DNA of 64,000 bases from Dioscorea cayenensis subsp. rotundata (GCF_009730915.1 NC_052489.1:27273916-27337915); one strand, 5' to 3'; numbered from the stretch's first letter, positions 1 through 20,671 are shown. Translations and numbers: made by a program. Notes: generated from the letters alone by a model not told the origin.

Positions 1-371
1 ATAAAATTGGAAGAAGGTATGATTGTATCTCTATTTTCTTCCTATAAATAGAATCTCACTTGTGTTAAATGATATGGTAGGTTTGTGATTCCAACTTATC
101 TTTGGGGAATATATGTTGAATTAATTTATCATTTCATTGAAAAAGATGCAAGAATATATGAATTATTCCAATTATCTGAAGGGGAATACAAGCCAATTAT
201 TCTTTTCTTCTTATTGAGCAAATGTTTTGAATGTCAGCAAGTCACAAGCTCTGCAGTCTATTTAAATTTGACTTCTACAGGAGTATATATGCCATTATCC
301 TTTTGCAATTTTTTTTAATGAATTTAATGAGGTGAAAAGAATTATTCCATTTATCTAAATAGAATAATACT

Positions 372-535
372 ATGTGGGCCAAAAACCACTAGGTCTATTG
401 GCAGTTGGCACCTAGTTTTTTATGTAAAGTATTTGTGTCATTACTGAAGAGGTGAGTTTAAACCTCTATTTAAAGAGAATGAGGACATAGAAGTCGTTGA
501 GATATTAATTTTATGTTCGTATAGGTCCCGACAAT
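372..535 (+). mobile_element. possible decayed tRNA-derived SINE
   Basis: A box-A-like stretch (ggtctattggcagttgg, 372-388) is followed by a degenerate box-B-like stretch (gaggtgagtttaaacctc, about 449-466), the layout of a Pol III promoter in plant SINEs. The 3' part is A/T-rich. I found no clear target-site duplication, so this is tentative. Confidence 0.35.
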
Positions 536-1281
536 GTTTGTTTGTTTTTTTAAAATAATTTTAAAAAAAATGAAAGAATAAAAGTGTATGAAAGGTGATG
601 CAAGGTACTTCTTTATAGTTAAATTTTTAGATTGGGAAATAAAACCCTTTAAATTTTTTTATGTATTTGTCGGCATACTAATGAGAAAGGTTGTTGATCT
701 ATTGGCCCACCGACTTTGATATTAATTAGCTCTTAAGCTTTTTTATTTTTATTTCTTTATAGACAACCCTGTGATATTTTTAAGAGCGAAGACCTGGTCT
801 ACATCATGCGTTGCTTTGACCAAAGAATTTAATGATATTTAGGAGTGATAATATCATTTTATCAATAATCATATAAAGTCTTACAAAAGAATTTGAATTG
901 GCAATCATCTTTTGAAAATTAGAGACATCATACGTTCAATTCTTTTCTTTAAAGCATCAGTTTATAAATTCTAGAAGGGATATTTTTGATAAATTTATTT
1001 TTGTAATCTTGAAATTATACAAATACCGTTTTAATTTTTTTTCTTTCATATATATAATAAATACTTTGAAAACTTAAAATTTTACATGCCTTTATTTTTT
1101 TATTTATTTTTACAAAAGCACAAACGTACAAAAAAATTACACAAATTATAATAACTTAATAATTCATAGAGATTTATCATGTAAACGCAGTAAGATATGG
1201 ATTCATATCTTCGTATCAAATACTATAACTCTATAATAATAATTTTTTTATCATTTAAAAAATACGAATCCTCCCCCATAA

Positions 1282-1282
<1 letters not shown>

Positions 1283-1316
<34 letters not shown>

Positions 1317-1318
1317 CT
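1283..1318. repeat. (CT)n microsatellite
   Basis: A pyrimidine-rich run dominated by CT dinucleotides, in the spacer before the LSD1-like gene. Confidence 0.8.
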
Positions 1319-2169
1319 TTTTACTTTTCTCTCTTTCTCTAGGTTTTTATTTTTTTTAAAAAATCACTCTCTTTCTCTTTGTGGTTTTTTATTTTTATTT
1401 AAAAAAATTATTTTTTTTATAAATTAATATTAATAATCTAAAACATAATAAATTTTTTAAAAATATTTATAAGATTTATTATTTGATATATTGATATTTT
1501 ATGAATTATTTTATGTAGTATGTATATTATTCAAAAAATCTATGTTTTAGTTTTTAGTTTTTTATAAATTAGCTTATATAATATATAAAATTATATTTTT
1601 AACATAATTTTTATAAAAAATTATTGTTTGACTTTTATTTTTATAAACTTAACTTTAAATTAACATAAATATAAATTTTAAAAAAAATTATAAAAATTTT
1701 ATTAATTATTATTTTATTTTTTTACATTTCGCCCCCTACCTATAATTTCTGGCTCCATTTTTGGGACTTAGTATACATACTACATTGAATCAACAGTAAT
1801 AGTATTCTATAAAACTAGGTCTACTGAGACCACCTTGCACACTTTGTGGTGACTTACCATTATAGTATCATTTACCTAAACACTTCTAAACAGTATAAAA
1901 GTATATTTATATTTTATAAAAAAATAATCATTATATTTGTCCCATAAATAACCGGCATAAAAGATGATTAAATTATTCAATAAAACTATAGAGGGATATT
2001 TGAGTAATATACTATTTATATATATATATATATACTTGAAAAATAAAAAAATTAATTTATTCGAAAATATCCATAATAAAGCCAGAAGGATCTTTGGATA
2101 AAAGGTGAAATGTTTAGGGTCTTATTTGCAAAAAAACAATTCCATAATATTAATCAATTTTCCAAACAA

Positions 2170-5100
2170 AGACGCTGTTGGATTTGAGGATTAGACAACC
2201 GAGAAACAGATCCTTCGTGTCCTCATCCTCCGAACGAAATCCAGTTTCCACGCTCCCTCTTCTCCTCGCCCCTTCTCCTTCTCCTCTTCGAATCGAGGAA
2301 AGCGCTGTAAATCTCTGAAATCTTGACGCCAATACCATAGATTTGTGATCATCAACGCGGAATAGCTGTTCTTCGCCATTGGTTTTGGTCTCCCGATCCG
2401 TCTGAGTTCCGGGTAGGGCACCGAGGGTTCGTTTCCGGCTTGCTCTCAGATTCTTGGTTTCTTTTTGATTTGTTCTTGAAGGTGCTTTGTTTTTTGTGAT
2501 ATTTTTTTGTTTTTTTGTTTGATTAATTGGAGGAAAAGATAATGTTTTTGTTTGTTTGTTTGTTTGTTTTAAGACGGGGCGTAATGGGTTTTGATTTAGA
2601 GATTTGTGTGGGGAGGCAATGGCGGTTGATATGCTGGAAAGATTTAAACTTTTTCTTGATGATTTCATATGGTGTTGCTGAGATTTAATGAACTTTTGTG
2701 ATTTTCACGAGCATATGTTGTTAGTTAGGGTATGAAAGGATTGAAGTTCGAATTTTCAGAACAATGGTGGAGTGATGAGTGCTTGAATCTTTTGAGATGT
2801 ATGGTAGGACTTTGATTGAGTTTTATCCCTTGTTATAAGGATCAGAGAATTTTTAATTAGCGGAGAGGTTTCATAGTTTTGATTATTCAAGGTATGTTTA
2901 CTAGAATTTTTGGTGAAGGGTTCTCTGATTTTGGTGCTGAATTTTTCCTGATTAAAGAAGGTTAGGTGATGGCCTTCTTATAGTTAATTTGTAAGATTAA
3001 GCATTTCCTTTTTATTTGATTTGCTTCTACTTGCATAATGTTATGCTTGAATAACTATTATGTTAGGTGATGGTAAAGACTCTAGCTTGATGAGACCAGA
3101 TGTTCTAACACAGTAACACTTTTTAATTGTCATAGGCACCATTTATTGAGGTTTTTGTGTAATTCTTTTGATGGTAAGTTATCAATCCTATCATTAGAGT
3201 GAATAATGCATAACTTATAATTGACCATGAGAAAGTTGTTCTTCTTGTGGATAATTTTGATTGTGTATTTGTCCTGCTGCAACAAACAATTTGCGATATG
3301 CTTTCTGCTTGCAGAAACGAGACTGATGGCATATAGAAAAATTATCTTATTTCAGCTTTTATTAGAAGAAACAAGTGTGATAAACATTTAGAGAAATGAT
3401 TGCTGTCAATAGATCTATTGAATTTGTATTTTGATGCATTAATGCCTGATATGTGCTGGTGGCGGAGGATAATTTTCTTATATGCTTTCTTCTGAATTAC
3501 GGGCTCTTTTTTTTTATGACTCTATTATGATAGTTATAATCTGATTAGTGATCATTTGTTTTGTTGGGTTTTGTACTTTAAAGGACTTCCTGAATTGGTC
3601 ATAGCATTTTATCAGTGGGTGTTGACTTGGTGAATTTTGTATAGGTATGCAGAGTCAACTTGTGTGCAACGGCTGTAGGAGTGTTCTTCTTTATCCGAGG
3701 GGAGCTACGAATGTCTGTTGTGCAATATGCAATACCATAACACATGTGCCTCCACCAGGTCCTTTTCGATCTGTTCTTTTCGTAAATGTTGATTATTTGG
3801 CATGTTTCGTGTTGCATGATTTATTCTCTAGAGACTAGAGATGCTTGTTTCTTGGCAATGACCATGATAATATTCCTTGTCTAGTATTTTATGCCATCAT
3901 ATGAAATTGTCTTCTGTTTTACCTGTTCTGGCCAACTTATTAATTTTTTTTTTCTAAACTTGTTTCAGCTATACTTATTGAAGTTTTCTAATCGCTAATA
4001 ATTATGGGCACGCATGCTCATGAGTTAGGGCCATGGTTATGTGGCAAGCGTTAACATGAGACAATACGTGTGTCATTTTAGTAGCTAAATGGTATGATAC
4101 AAGACATTACTCAAGAATTATGACCGTAATGCCACTTCTCTTATAATCTACCAACTAATAATATGAAACCATGCATGGCGGCACATGTAATTCCCATTTA
4201 TAAATGGAAAACATTGAACCCATCAACAGACTTTGGAGGTAAATACACTGTCAGTTCTTGTTTGGCAGCCCCCCTCCTTTCCTTTCCCTTCCCTTGTTCA
4301 GTATTATTTAAGACACATTCTTTTTGTACAGTATGGCGAATGTCTTTTGTGTTTAATTCTCATCACCAATTTTTGTTGGTAAAATTAAAATTTTTATCCA
4401 TGTCTTAATAAAAGAATTGTTTCCTCCACTGGGTGAGATCCTTTTCTTCATCAGAGGCTGAATTACAACTTTTGCAGCAACGGAGATGTCCCAGCTATAT
4501 TGCGGAGGCTGCCGAACACTGTTGATGTACGCTCGTGGTGCTACCAGCGTTAGATGTTCTTGCTGTAATACCATAAATGTTGCAAGATCATCAGGTATTC
4601 TTATTCATGAGACTCTACCTTAATTCTGAAATTTGTTGTTACTGTACAGGATTTTCATTGTTTTCCCGTGGTTAGTGTCCTAGAATGAAAACAATTTTTC
4701 CTTAATTTTTGGCATAGCATCTCTACATCTCAATTTTATGATAATAGTTCCATTTAGACAGCTCCAACCAGGCTATGAATCTCACAAAAGTATCCTGACT
4801 ATGAAGCACGGACACTCCGGGGAGTGTCTGGTGTACCCGTGTCGGACACATGGATACACCGTGGACACCGCCAGACACTCATGTGCTTTGTGAATGATTT
4901 TTCTAAATTACTCATGTATATTTCCTAATTACTTCCCAATACACAAGATCACCCAATTAATCTATAAGTAATATATGATATATATTACATGAAAAATATT
5001 TAGATTTATATTTATAATAAAATTTTTATATAAATATATAATAAATTTTTATAGCCATGTCCTGCCGTACCCGTGTCTTTAACTTTCAGAAATTACCATG

Positions 5101-6620
5101 TCGTTGTGTCCATATTGTGTCACTGTATCCGTGTCCATGCTACTATCCTCTACTGTGTGTGTGTTTTTTTTTTCTTTTTTCTGGTTTGGGAACTAATTAG
5201 TTTACCTGTAATGCTTCAATTGATTAATGCATTCAACATTCTATGATGGCTTAGTTTTTGTCTTATGTTTTAGCTTTTTTTTGTGTGATAATTCTCGTTC
5301 GTCTCACTTTTCTGTTCCTTCAAAGTCTCCCATTGTTTGCAATTTCTTCTGAACATTCTCTGTAGAAGTCATCATTTATTGAAGAAGACACTTCAAGTCA
5401 AATTTCTTTCTACTGAAATGACATTTCACATTCCACACAAGCTTAGACTAAGTGGTTGAGTTTTTTTCCTTCCATCTCAAAACATAATGGAGTACCTCCT
5501 CTGCTATTATTTAGTTTGTTAAATCTATTATTATTGGGCCTAGTTGTCTGATGCATGCAACATTTGTGAAGGAGGAAGTCCGGTTGCTCACGTGAACTGT
5601 GGACAGTGTCGCACAACTTTGATGTATCCTTCTGGCGCACCTTCTGTCAAGTGTGCAGTATGCCACTATGTTACAAATGTTGGGGTATGCTCAATGCATG
5701 GCTCTTTGTTATTTTATTGCATTTGACTGAAATGTTTTAAGTTAACTTTCCGGATATTTTCTTTCCTCCTGGATTGCAGATGAATACCGCGAGGGTACCA
5801 ATCCCTGTAAACAGGCCTAATGGATTGACAACTATGCCACCATCAACTTCAGCTGTATGATACATTACTCTAATCTGGCTAATTTAGTTGACAATAACCA
5901 TATGGAAATATTTGTACTCATATATATATATATATATATTTGTTGTTTTTAGCCGCCAACACACAGCCAAAGCCAGACAGTAGTTGTTGAGAATCCAATG
6001 TCAGTGGATGAAAAGGGGAAACTGGTAATTCTTGCCTGTTTTGTTAGCATATATCAGTTTCTGCTAGAATTTTTTTTTAATGTACCGTTTAGAATTCTAA
6101 AAAGTATCGGATTAATACTTTCTGGTGCAGGTGACCAATGTGGTTGTCGGAGTCACCACGGAGAAAAAATGACATCAGGCTTACCCAAATGCCCCCTCAA
6201 GGAAATTACTGTAAATGTGGATTTGGTGATTACTAGTTTTATTATTTCATTTTATGAAACTTGTCTACATGCTAGAACAATTGAGCACATACACATTAAA
6301 AACAAAAACGATGAGTGTCTTTTAATTGGATGCGGAATTCGACAACGGGTTTTTCCCTTGTCAAATACCTGCAGTATCAGAAGAAGTTTGTGGATTACCA
6401 TAAAATGTGTGCTCCATCAAAGCGAAAAAAGGTTCATCCACAACATGACTTTTTTGGTGAAATCTTGTCACCTTTGTGTTTGGTATGCTTGTAATTTGTT
6501 ATCGATTTATCAAAGACAAATGAATATTGGTCTGTTAAAAGTACAACATGTTTTTGTTGTAAGTTTGGAATGAACTTACCTGGCAATGCATTGTTGTATG
6601 ATAAGCTAAAGGACATGAGT
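2170..6620 (+). CDS. LSD1: LSD1-type zinc-finger protein (LSD1/LOL family)
   Basis: Plant regulator of programmed cell death and reactive-oxygen signalling; family members act as nuclear/cytosolic scaffolds that bind transcription factors. Coding exons read 3645-3758 (ATG at 3647), 4478-4594, about 5575-5684, 5780-5854, 5953-6024 and 6131-6172, giving about 175 aa; Arabidopsis LSD1 is about the same size. Three zf-LSD1 modules (CxxCRxxLMYxxGAxxVxCxxC pattern) are visible, one in each of exons 1-3. They are followed by the family's tail with [26 protein letters not shown] and a [13 protein letters not shown] end. A CT-rich 5' leader at about 2170-2440 and a leader intron ending at 3644 are inferred; the 3' UTR runs to about 6620. 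The exon 3 acceptor is uncertain (5572 or 5575). A MITE-like element lies in intron 2. Orthology to LSD1 rather than a LOL paralogue is likely but unproven. Confidence 0.9.
4803..5143. mobile_element. MULE-like MITE in an intron of the LSD1 gene
   Basis: The unit has diverged inverted ends built from cacggacac / gtgtccatgc words, with further GTGTC/GACAC words inside (about 4803-4885 and 5055-5143) around an A+T-rich middle. Flanks show a partial 9-bp match (tatcctgac against tatcctcta). The size of about 340 bp and lack of coding capacity fit a non-autonomous Mutator-type element. The family assignment is inference. Confidence 0.45.
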
Positions 6621-6773
6621 TCTTTTCATATTATGTGTTTGGAATGAGTTTACATGCCAAGACATGCAACTTTTGGATGGATTGGTTGACTCTGGGATTT
6701 GGAATTCATGCAACTTGGATTTTTAAGTTGATTCCTCTGTTTTATTTTAAAGATGTGACTAGAATGATACATA

Positions 6774-6805
<32 letters not shown>

Positions 6806-8170
6806 AAATCTTTTAGTACAGGATTTTGAGTACCATAGCTTTCATGCGTTGGTTTTATTTTATTTATTTATTTATTTTTGTGATTCTATCAGTTATCGGT
6901 TTTTATCTTTTATTAAAAGTCTACTAATTTGTCGCATTCATGAGTATTTAAAGCCATGATTTTGCATATATCCAATTCATTAATAAGTTTAAGTTGACTA
7001 GGTCATGACTCACCACTTAAATTATTTCCATATTAATCGGATGCATTTGTTAAGTTGGTTATAATTAACTTATTTGATAATATGTTTGGTTTAAATTGAA
7101 ATATGAAAAGAATTGGTTGTCATATATGTTAATATATGGACTTAAATAGATGCATAAACTAAATACTAAACTAATAATTTATTTTTATTTTATGGGATAC
7201 ACCCCTGTGATTTATGTTAAAAACCATTCAATTTTTCTCTCTCAAAAATCAAAAATCAAAAATCAAAAGAATTTTTTCCTTTACTAATAAAGTATTACGG
7301 CCCCTCAAGTTATAACGGTGAGTTAACAAACGCCTTTAACAATTTTGAGGTTTTTTTGTGTGGGGAAATTGAAATTTGAGTCTTTATTTTTTAAGAAATT
7401 AAAGTACAATGAAAGGTCTACCCAAAAAAGAAAAAAAAAAAAATTACCAGTAAAAGTTTGAATGTAGTTTTATATCAAAAAATTAAAATATTTGACTTGT
7501 TATTATTTTGACTTAAAAAAAAAAGAGAATGAAAATATGCATGTGTTAATTACAGTACTTAATTGGTATTACCAAGCATTTAATAAAAAAAAAATCCTAA
7601 TCAAACATTAAAATCTCATGTTCCCCTCTCTACATCACTTTCTTATCTTATCCCTTTATTTTATATATATTATTATATATATAAATAGATAAATCTTTTG
7701 ATACACCCATCACCCATGCAAGGGTCATTAACTCCTTTTAAGTTTTACTTAACGAACCCAAATCATAGGGTTCAAAATGTAATTTTACAAAGAAAAAAAA
7801 ACATGATTTCATAGTTCTCAAGGGGGTAATATGTAAAAACCCGGGAAAAGAAACGGGAGTAAAGCAAACCATAGGCAACCCCCAAAGCTTTCTTATTGGA
7901 GATTCGGGGTTTCAGTTAGGACTTAGCTTGTGGGTCGGTTGACTCCCTCCCGGTTTCTAACTTATTTATTTATTTATTTATTTATAATTATATATTTACA
8001 CTTTTCTATTAATGAAAATTCAAATAAATAATATATATATATATATATATATATTTCTCCAATAAATTTTAGACAAATAGAATTTGTTTCCTAATAAAAC
8101 TAAGATCAATAGCAGTTTTCCCTCAATTCGATATAAAATGACCTAATTTTCTTTGTTTGTTTGTTATTTT
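6620..8170. other. intergenic stretch, upstream region of the demethylase gene
   Basis: A+T-rich spacer with TA runs near 6780-6803 and 8031-8053 and a short (AAAAATC)n run near 7240-7265. A moderately G+C-rich patch at about 7830-7950 contains CCCGGG and may be part of the promoter region of the next gene. No open frame with a recognisable domain was seen. Confidence 0.5.
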
Positions 8171-8189
8171 TCTTTTATTTTGGTGCTTT

Positions 8190-15950
<7,761 letters not shown>

Positions 15951-15979
15951 TTTATATATCTATATGAGGAATGGAGAGA

Positions 15980-17200
15980 AATGCATTGTATCTGTTTCAA
16001 AAATATACATTAATTCAAATCAGAGTGAATCAAACCCACTTGATAAACAAGTAAAATTCAACTAAAACATAATAACCCCCCATCTGACCTTAACCAGCTT
16101 TGCAGAAAAATAACAATAAAAAAATATATAAAACTATATTTTATTTATTCATTCATTTAAAAAAAGAAAGTTGAGGATGCTGGTCATCTCCAAGGACCCA
16201 GAAAAAGCTTAAATAAAATAAAAAAAAATAAGAAAGAAAGCATTGAGAGAAGTTGTTCTTTTTGGGAATGAAACCCAAGCTAACAGTTAAAAGTTAAAAC
16301 ACAAAAGACCCCACACACTCCAAGAGCACTTAATATATGAAGCTTATCCACATGGATATTGCTAAATAGAAAGTATAGGGCCTCAGATGAGGATTCTCTC
16401 TCATGCATGCATGGGCCCATGCAATGCTCATCATGCCCCATAAAAAGCTCTTCCTTTGCTTCCTTGGATTGCCTCTCCCTATGAAATAAAAAAGAATATA
16501 TATATATATATATAAAAAAAGCAGGTCACTTTCAAAAAGCTCTTCCCTTTTACCACAAGACCACATGGACTTGCTCAGATGTCCCAATTAGTGCAAACTA
16601 GTCTGTCCACCAAGGCATCCATATATATGTATAATAAATACTCTGTGTGTCTCTTCTTAAACTATATTCCATCAATTGCCAATTGTTCTTCTAAATCAAC
16701 ATCAATCTTCTGTTCATTTTTTTTTATCTTTTGAAAAGAAAGATCATGCATGACAATTCATGCAAGTAGTAGGCATCTCATCTATGAAAAAGAGGGATCT
16801 GTTTCATAATTTCCTTTCCTTTTAAGGAAAAAAAGTAACAGGGTGGTTACTATACAAGTTGGCCATTCATTGCACGTAATATTAGATAAATATATTAAGT
16901 TAAATGCAATGCTTAAACTAATAATCACACACCCCGTGAATTATAATCATAGTCAAAGACGAGATATAACCCTTGCCAGCTACTACATTGGATCGGGGTC
17001 GTTGATTAATTAACATTCTTAGTTGACTTAATTAGGAATTAATTAAGATTGGGTTAGGTTGGACCAATATGATAAGAATGGTGGTCCATTCTATGAAGAA
17101 GAATTAGTGGGCTTTTAGGTGGGCCTCTGAAAAGCTTCAATCTCTTCGACCACAAACTTTGATCCAACCATGGGCCCACTAAACCTCGTGAGTTATATAA
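15980..17200. other. intergenic stretch with no recognised gene
   Basis: A+T-rich. It includes a TA run near 16498-16513 and a short palindromic cluster at about 16401-16425 combining an RY-type CATGCATG word with TGGGCCCA. Both words are known plant promoter motifs, but no transcript was found that they would serve. Confidence 0.45.
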
Positions 17201-17249
17201 CTAACTCCATTCTAACTTAAATGAAATGACTAATTTGCCCTCATCAGTG

Positions 17250-18680
17250 GGACGAGCTCAGCACGTGCCTTCTTCTTTCTTGGTCTGATGCTCCGCATGA
17301 TTAAAGCGGTTTCGGCCCACGTGACCACCGCGCTCCCCCAGTTGTTTTTAAATTGTTTATTCCTCATTTACGATAATGCCCTCGTGAACTTTTTTATAAT
17401 GGTCGGTGGTATTCCTGTAATTATGAGGCAGGTTAAGGGTAAAATATAAGACACAACAGGACAGAGCTCAGAACAGTGGCAACAAACAACGTGGCGCAGT
17501 CAGTTTGCAAGCGTGGACCAATAAAATTGTGCCACGTGTTGAGAATAAGATGACGAACACCGTTTCTTGCTCTCCGGTCAAAATTTCTGGGTCTTTGAAA
17601 AATGGATCTCACGATGACCATCAAGTTCTGAGGTCCAATTCCGTGGTCAATACTTTGGGTGAGCTTTAACACACCACCCAGTCTCGTCCCGACATGACTC
17701 CGGTCTCCATCTCCATCGTGCGGCTGGGAGCTACCGAACACCGAAATTACGGATCAAGTCAAGAGCCGATGGTATCTTTATGTTTATCCAATGAGGGCAT
17801 AGTTGTCATTTTGGCAAGGCGGGGTGGCAATGATATGGAGACCCAACAAGCTGACCCGAGAACGGGACCCACAAATAACTGCTGGAGATTATCGCGTCGG
17901 CAGTGGAAGGATGAAATTACAAGGGTGACCTCCAGTATGGACAAGCAAAACAACACGATCTTTTCGCAGGGACTCAAATGATTGATCCTTTGTCTGTAGC
18001 TACAGGAGTCTATGGCCGTCCGATCGTCTTTTTAAGTAGGCCCCACTTTCAATACAAAGAAACGAGTGAACGACGGCGGGGGATTCGCCGAGTGTTCATC
18101 TTTCTCCCCCTTATTTTATTTTCTTTATTTTTAAAAATTTAAAAGGGCGGTAACATGTTTTTTATTTATTTTTATTATGTTATGTTTATATTATATAATA
18201 AATTAATAATAGTAACAATAGTAATAATAATAATAATAATAATCAGAGATGCAGAGGGTACGCTTGTACTTCCGTTGTTACCACCGGTGGGACAGCAAGG
18301 CTCATTTATGGCCGTACGTGTGGTGACCGGCGATAGCCCAGCCTCGAGGTTAGTACGGGCGGTGTCCAACCGCGGTTGGAGTGGCTAGGGACACCGCCAC
18401 GTCTCTCGTAAGGAAAGGCCGGACAAGCCGGGATGGACAGCTGGCGGTCATGTGGCGAGGATAAGGTTGGGCCAGAAGGAGGCATCGGTCATTTAAAACT
18501 TTAATAGAGAATCAGCCGTTGGATTGAGTCATGTGTGGAATGGACGATGGAGATCGAACGATGTGTGGCGTGAGTTTCAAGGAGTGGTCAACGTGATGGT
18601 CTCCGCGCGGGGGCGCGGAGGAAACCGACGAGATGGACCGAATTTTTAAGCACTCGTGGATTGAAGCGACGCGGGAAAAG
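17250..18680. promoter_or_regulatory. G+C-rich islands with clustered G-boxes
   Basis: Two G+C-rich blocks (about 17250-18080 and 18245-18660) stand out from A+T-rich surroundings and lack a convincing long reading frame. Three perfect CACGTG G-boxes lie within 277 bases, at 17262-17267, 17318-17323 and 17533-17538. More ACGT cores occur to about 18600. They lie 1-2 kb upstream of the DUF1645-like gene at 19.5 kb and could be its distal regulatory region. That link is inference. Confidence 0.35.
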
Positions 18681-19380
18681 TACCGTTGAGATGAGACGGA
18701 GTTTGTTTCACCTTTTAATTCTTAAATAAATATTAAATAAGCATCCAATTACCATAACACCCTTTTCACTCAGAGTTTAAAATTTAAATTTAAAAAATAA
18801 AGGATGAGTTATTTTGTCATCTCTAATGCTTTTGTGGGGACATCTTTTGTCCATGTCGCTCATTCTATTTGAAGTATTGATTCCATAACATGTGTTTGTT
18901 TTTTTTTTTTTTTAATCTAGTACAAGCAGGTCAGCAGCCTTTTGTGCCAAAAATCACAACAGAGTTTGTGTTGTAATAGAGAGACAAATGAATTGATTTT
19001 TTTAATTTAAAAATTTTTAAGATGTGTTGATTGAAATGTTGGATATTGGGTTTTGAGGTTGCCCATAAAATTTCAAACCATTTAGAGTCCCAATGTAATT
19101 CTGCCAGTGTCTCTAGTGCCAGTCTTATTTATTTTCTTTCATTGTTGTCTTTTGTGTTACAAGCTCATTGTCCTAAATATTCACATCTCATGGAGTATAT
19201 TTTAAGCACTCTCTATGTTTGTAGAGATATATTAATTAATAGTATTAAGTTTAACAACGGTTACATAAGTTAAAGGGCATTTCAGTCATTGAATAGCAAA
19301 CATCGAAACCCGTAATTAACTCCAACTCCCAGGCAGAAACTAAAACAGAAAACGACAAACGAAAAGATGGTACGATCACC
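18680..19380. other. A+T-rich spacer before the DUF1645-like gene
   Basis: No domain-bearing reading frame, RNA gene or transposon end was recognised between the G+C-rich island and the TATA-like run at 19385. Confidence 0.5.
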
Positions 19381-19384
19381 CGCC

Positions 19385-19401
19385 TATATATATATATATA
19401 T
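19385..19401 (+). promoter_or_regulatory. TATA-like run upstream of the DUF1645-like gene
   Basis: A TATATA run about 120 bases upstream of the likely start codon, followed by a G+C-rich leader with CT-rich patches. The position suits a TATA box for the gene starting near 19520. Confidence 0.45.
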
Positions 19402-19519
19402 TGTGTGTGCGGCCCCCCGCCGATCACCCTCTCCGCGCTCCGTGTTCGAACCCTAGCCCTTGCCTTCGCCGCCGCTCACTCTACAGCTCGACTGCTCCTG
19501 CGTTCGACCTCATTGATGA

Positions 19520-20671
19520 TTGATGATGGCTTCCGCCCTTGTTAACAACGTCGGGATCTCGCCGGAGGGGTTCCTCGACTGTCCCCCGGCGTACGGATGG
19601 CTTAGCCCACGGATCTCCTTCAGCCGTGACCTCCCTGACGATCCCAAGCCCTCTTCGAAGCAGGAGAAACCTGATCCTGAAGACCCCGTGAAGGATCTCG
19701 TCGACTTTGAGTTCCGGCTTCATGATCCTGTTGCCATGCTCCCCGCCGACGAGCTCTTCTCCGATGGGAAGCTCGTCCCCCTCCAGCTACGGCCCTCTGC
19801 GGCGGACTTGTCAACGGCTGAGAACCGTTCACTGGAGGAGATCAAGCCTCGGCGAAGGGTGGAGATCGCCGTCTCTGAGGTCTATGCGCTGTCGCCGAAG
19901 GCACCGAGATGTTCCAGCCGGTGGAGAGAGCTGCTTGGGCTGAAGAAGCTTCAAAGCCCCAAATCGGAGCCGCAGAAGCAGTCCTCAGCGCCGGGTAAGA
20001 TCTCTAACGCCAGATCCTTGAAGCATTTGCTGCATAAGAACCCTAGATCGTCAGCGCTAGACTCGTCCTTGAATCTGCCGCTTCTCCGGGACTCGGATTC
20101 GGAGTCAGTGTCCATCTCTTCATGCCGGCTCTCACTTTCGTCTTCCTCCTCCTCGGGACCAGATCACGAGGATCTCCCACGTCTCTCCCTCGACTCCGAG
20201 AAGCCTTGCCATGCCCCCGTCTCACTGGGCCGGAACCCTCCGAGAGTGAGGGTTTCCCGGCCAAGGGCGGAGATCAATCCATCGGTTTCTAGGATGGGAA
20301 GGAGCCCGATCCGGCGAGGGGAAGCGGTGACGCCGCGGGGCGCTTCAGTGGACAGCCCACGGATGAACGCATCCGGGCGAGTAGTGTTCCAGGGTCTCGA
20401 GCGTAGCTCGAGCAGCCCGGGGAGCTTCAATGGCGGTCCAAGAGCGAAGCATCGTGGTGTGGAGCGTTCGTACTCGGCCAACGTGGTGCGTGTCTCCCCA
20501 GTCCTCAACGTCCCCGTCTGCTCTCTTCGCGGATCCTCAAAATCCGTTTCCGTTTTCGGATTCGGGCAGCTCTTCTCCCCCCAAAAGAAGGATCGCGATG
20601 GATCCGCAACCCGAAACACCACCGCCGCCGCTGCCGGCGTCACCACTAAAACCAAGACCGAGAGGGCTTGA
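19520..20671 (+). CDS. serine-rich DUF1645-like plant protein
   Basis: An intronless frame of up to 383 aa. The first ATG (19520, or 19523/19526, since three Met codons fall in the first four) follows a G+C-rich leader. Visible blocks: FEFR followed by ADELFSDGKLVPLQ (about residues 67-90), which resembles the PADELF motif of DUF1645 proteins; SSRWRELLGLKKLQ (about 137-150); a basic SLKHLLHKNPR block; a poly-Ser tract; GRSPIRR; and a conserved tail with RGVERSYSANVVRVSPVLNVPV then GFGQLFSPQKK. The protein is Ser/Arg/Pro-rich and looks intrinsically disordered, with no signal peptide or membrane segment. Function is unknown; basic and Ser-rich patches suggest a phosphorylated nuclear or cytosolic protein, but that is inference. 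G+C content is far above that of its neighbours, as in the G+C-rich gene class of monocots. Confidence 0.8.
   Translation: MMMASALVNNVGISPEGFLDCPPAYGWLSPRISFSRDLPDDPKPSSKQEKPDPEDPVKDLVDFEFRLHDPVAMLPADELFSDGKLVPLQLRPSAADLSTAENRSLEEIKPRRRVEIAVSEVYALSPKAPRCSSRWRELLGLKKLQSPKSEPQKQSSAPGKISNARSLKHLLHKNPRSSALDSSLNLPLLRDSDSESVSISSCRLSLSSSSSSGPDHEDLPRLSLDSEKPCHAPVSLGRNPPRVRVSRPRAEINPSVSRMGRSPIRRGEAVTPRGASVDSPRMNASGRVVFQGLERSSSSPGSFNGGPRAKHRGVERSYSANVVRVSPVLNVPVCSLRGSSKSVSVFGFGQLFSPQKKDRDGSATRNTTAAAAGVTTKTKTERA

Larger units (their letters stand above)
1..2150. other. A+T-rich intergenic stretch
   Basis: No gene is recognisable here. The stretch is very A+T-rich, with a CT-repeat tract at about 1283-1318 and a short TA run near 2018-2034. 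A possible decayed SINE lies at 372-535 and is listed separately. Short open frames here have no recognisable domain and look like chance. Confidence 0.6.

Noticed and set aside
2150-2668. 172-residue open frame on the minus strand
   Set aside because: It covers the CT-rich leader of the LSD1-like gene, is Lys/Asn/Ser-rich without a domain, and has no promoter; a chance frame.
16330-16590. Possible miRNA precursor around the CATGCATGGGCCCATGCAATG palindrome
   Set aside because: The palindrome leaves no room for a loop, the outer arms do not pair, and no known miRNA sequence was recognised.
17433-18000. Overlapping 70-100 residue frames on both strands in the G+C-rich island
   Set aside because: They reflect low stop density in G+C-rich DNA; none has a domain, splice context or repeat of family motifs.
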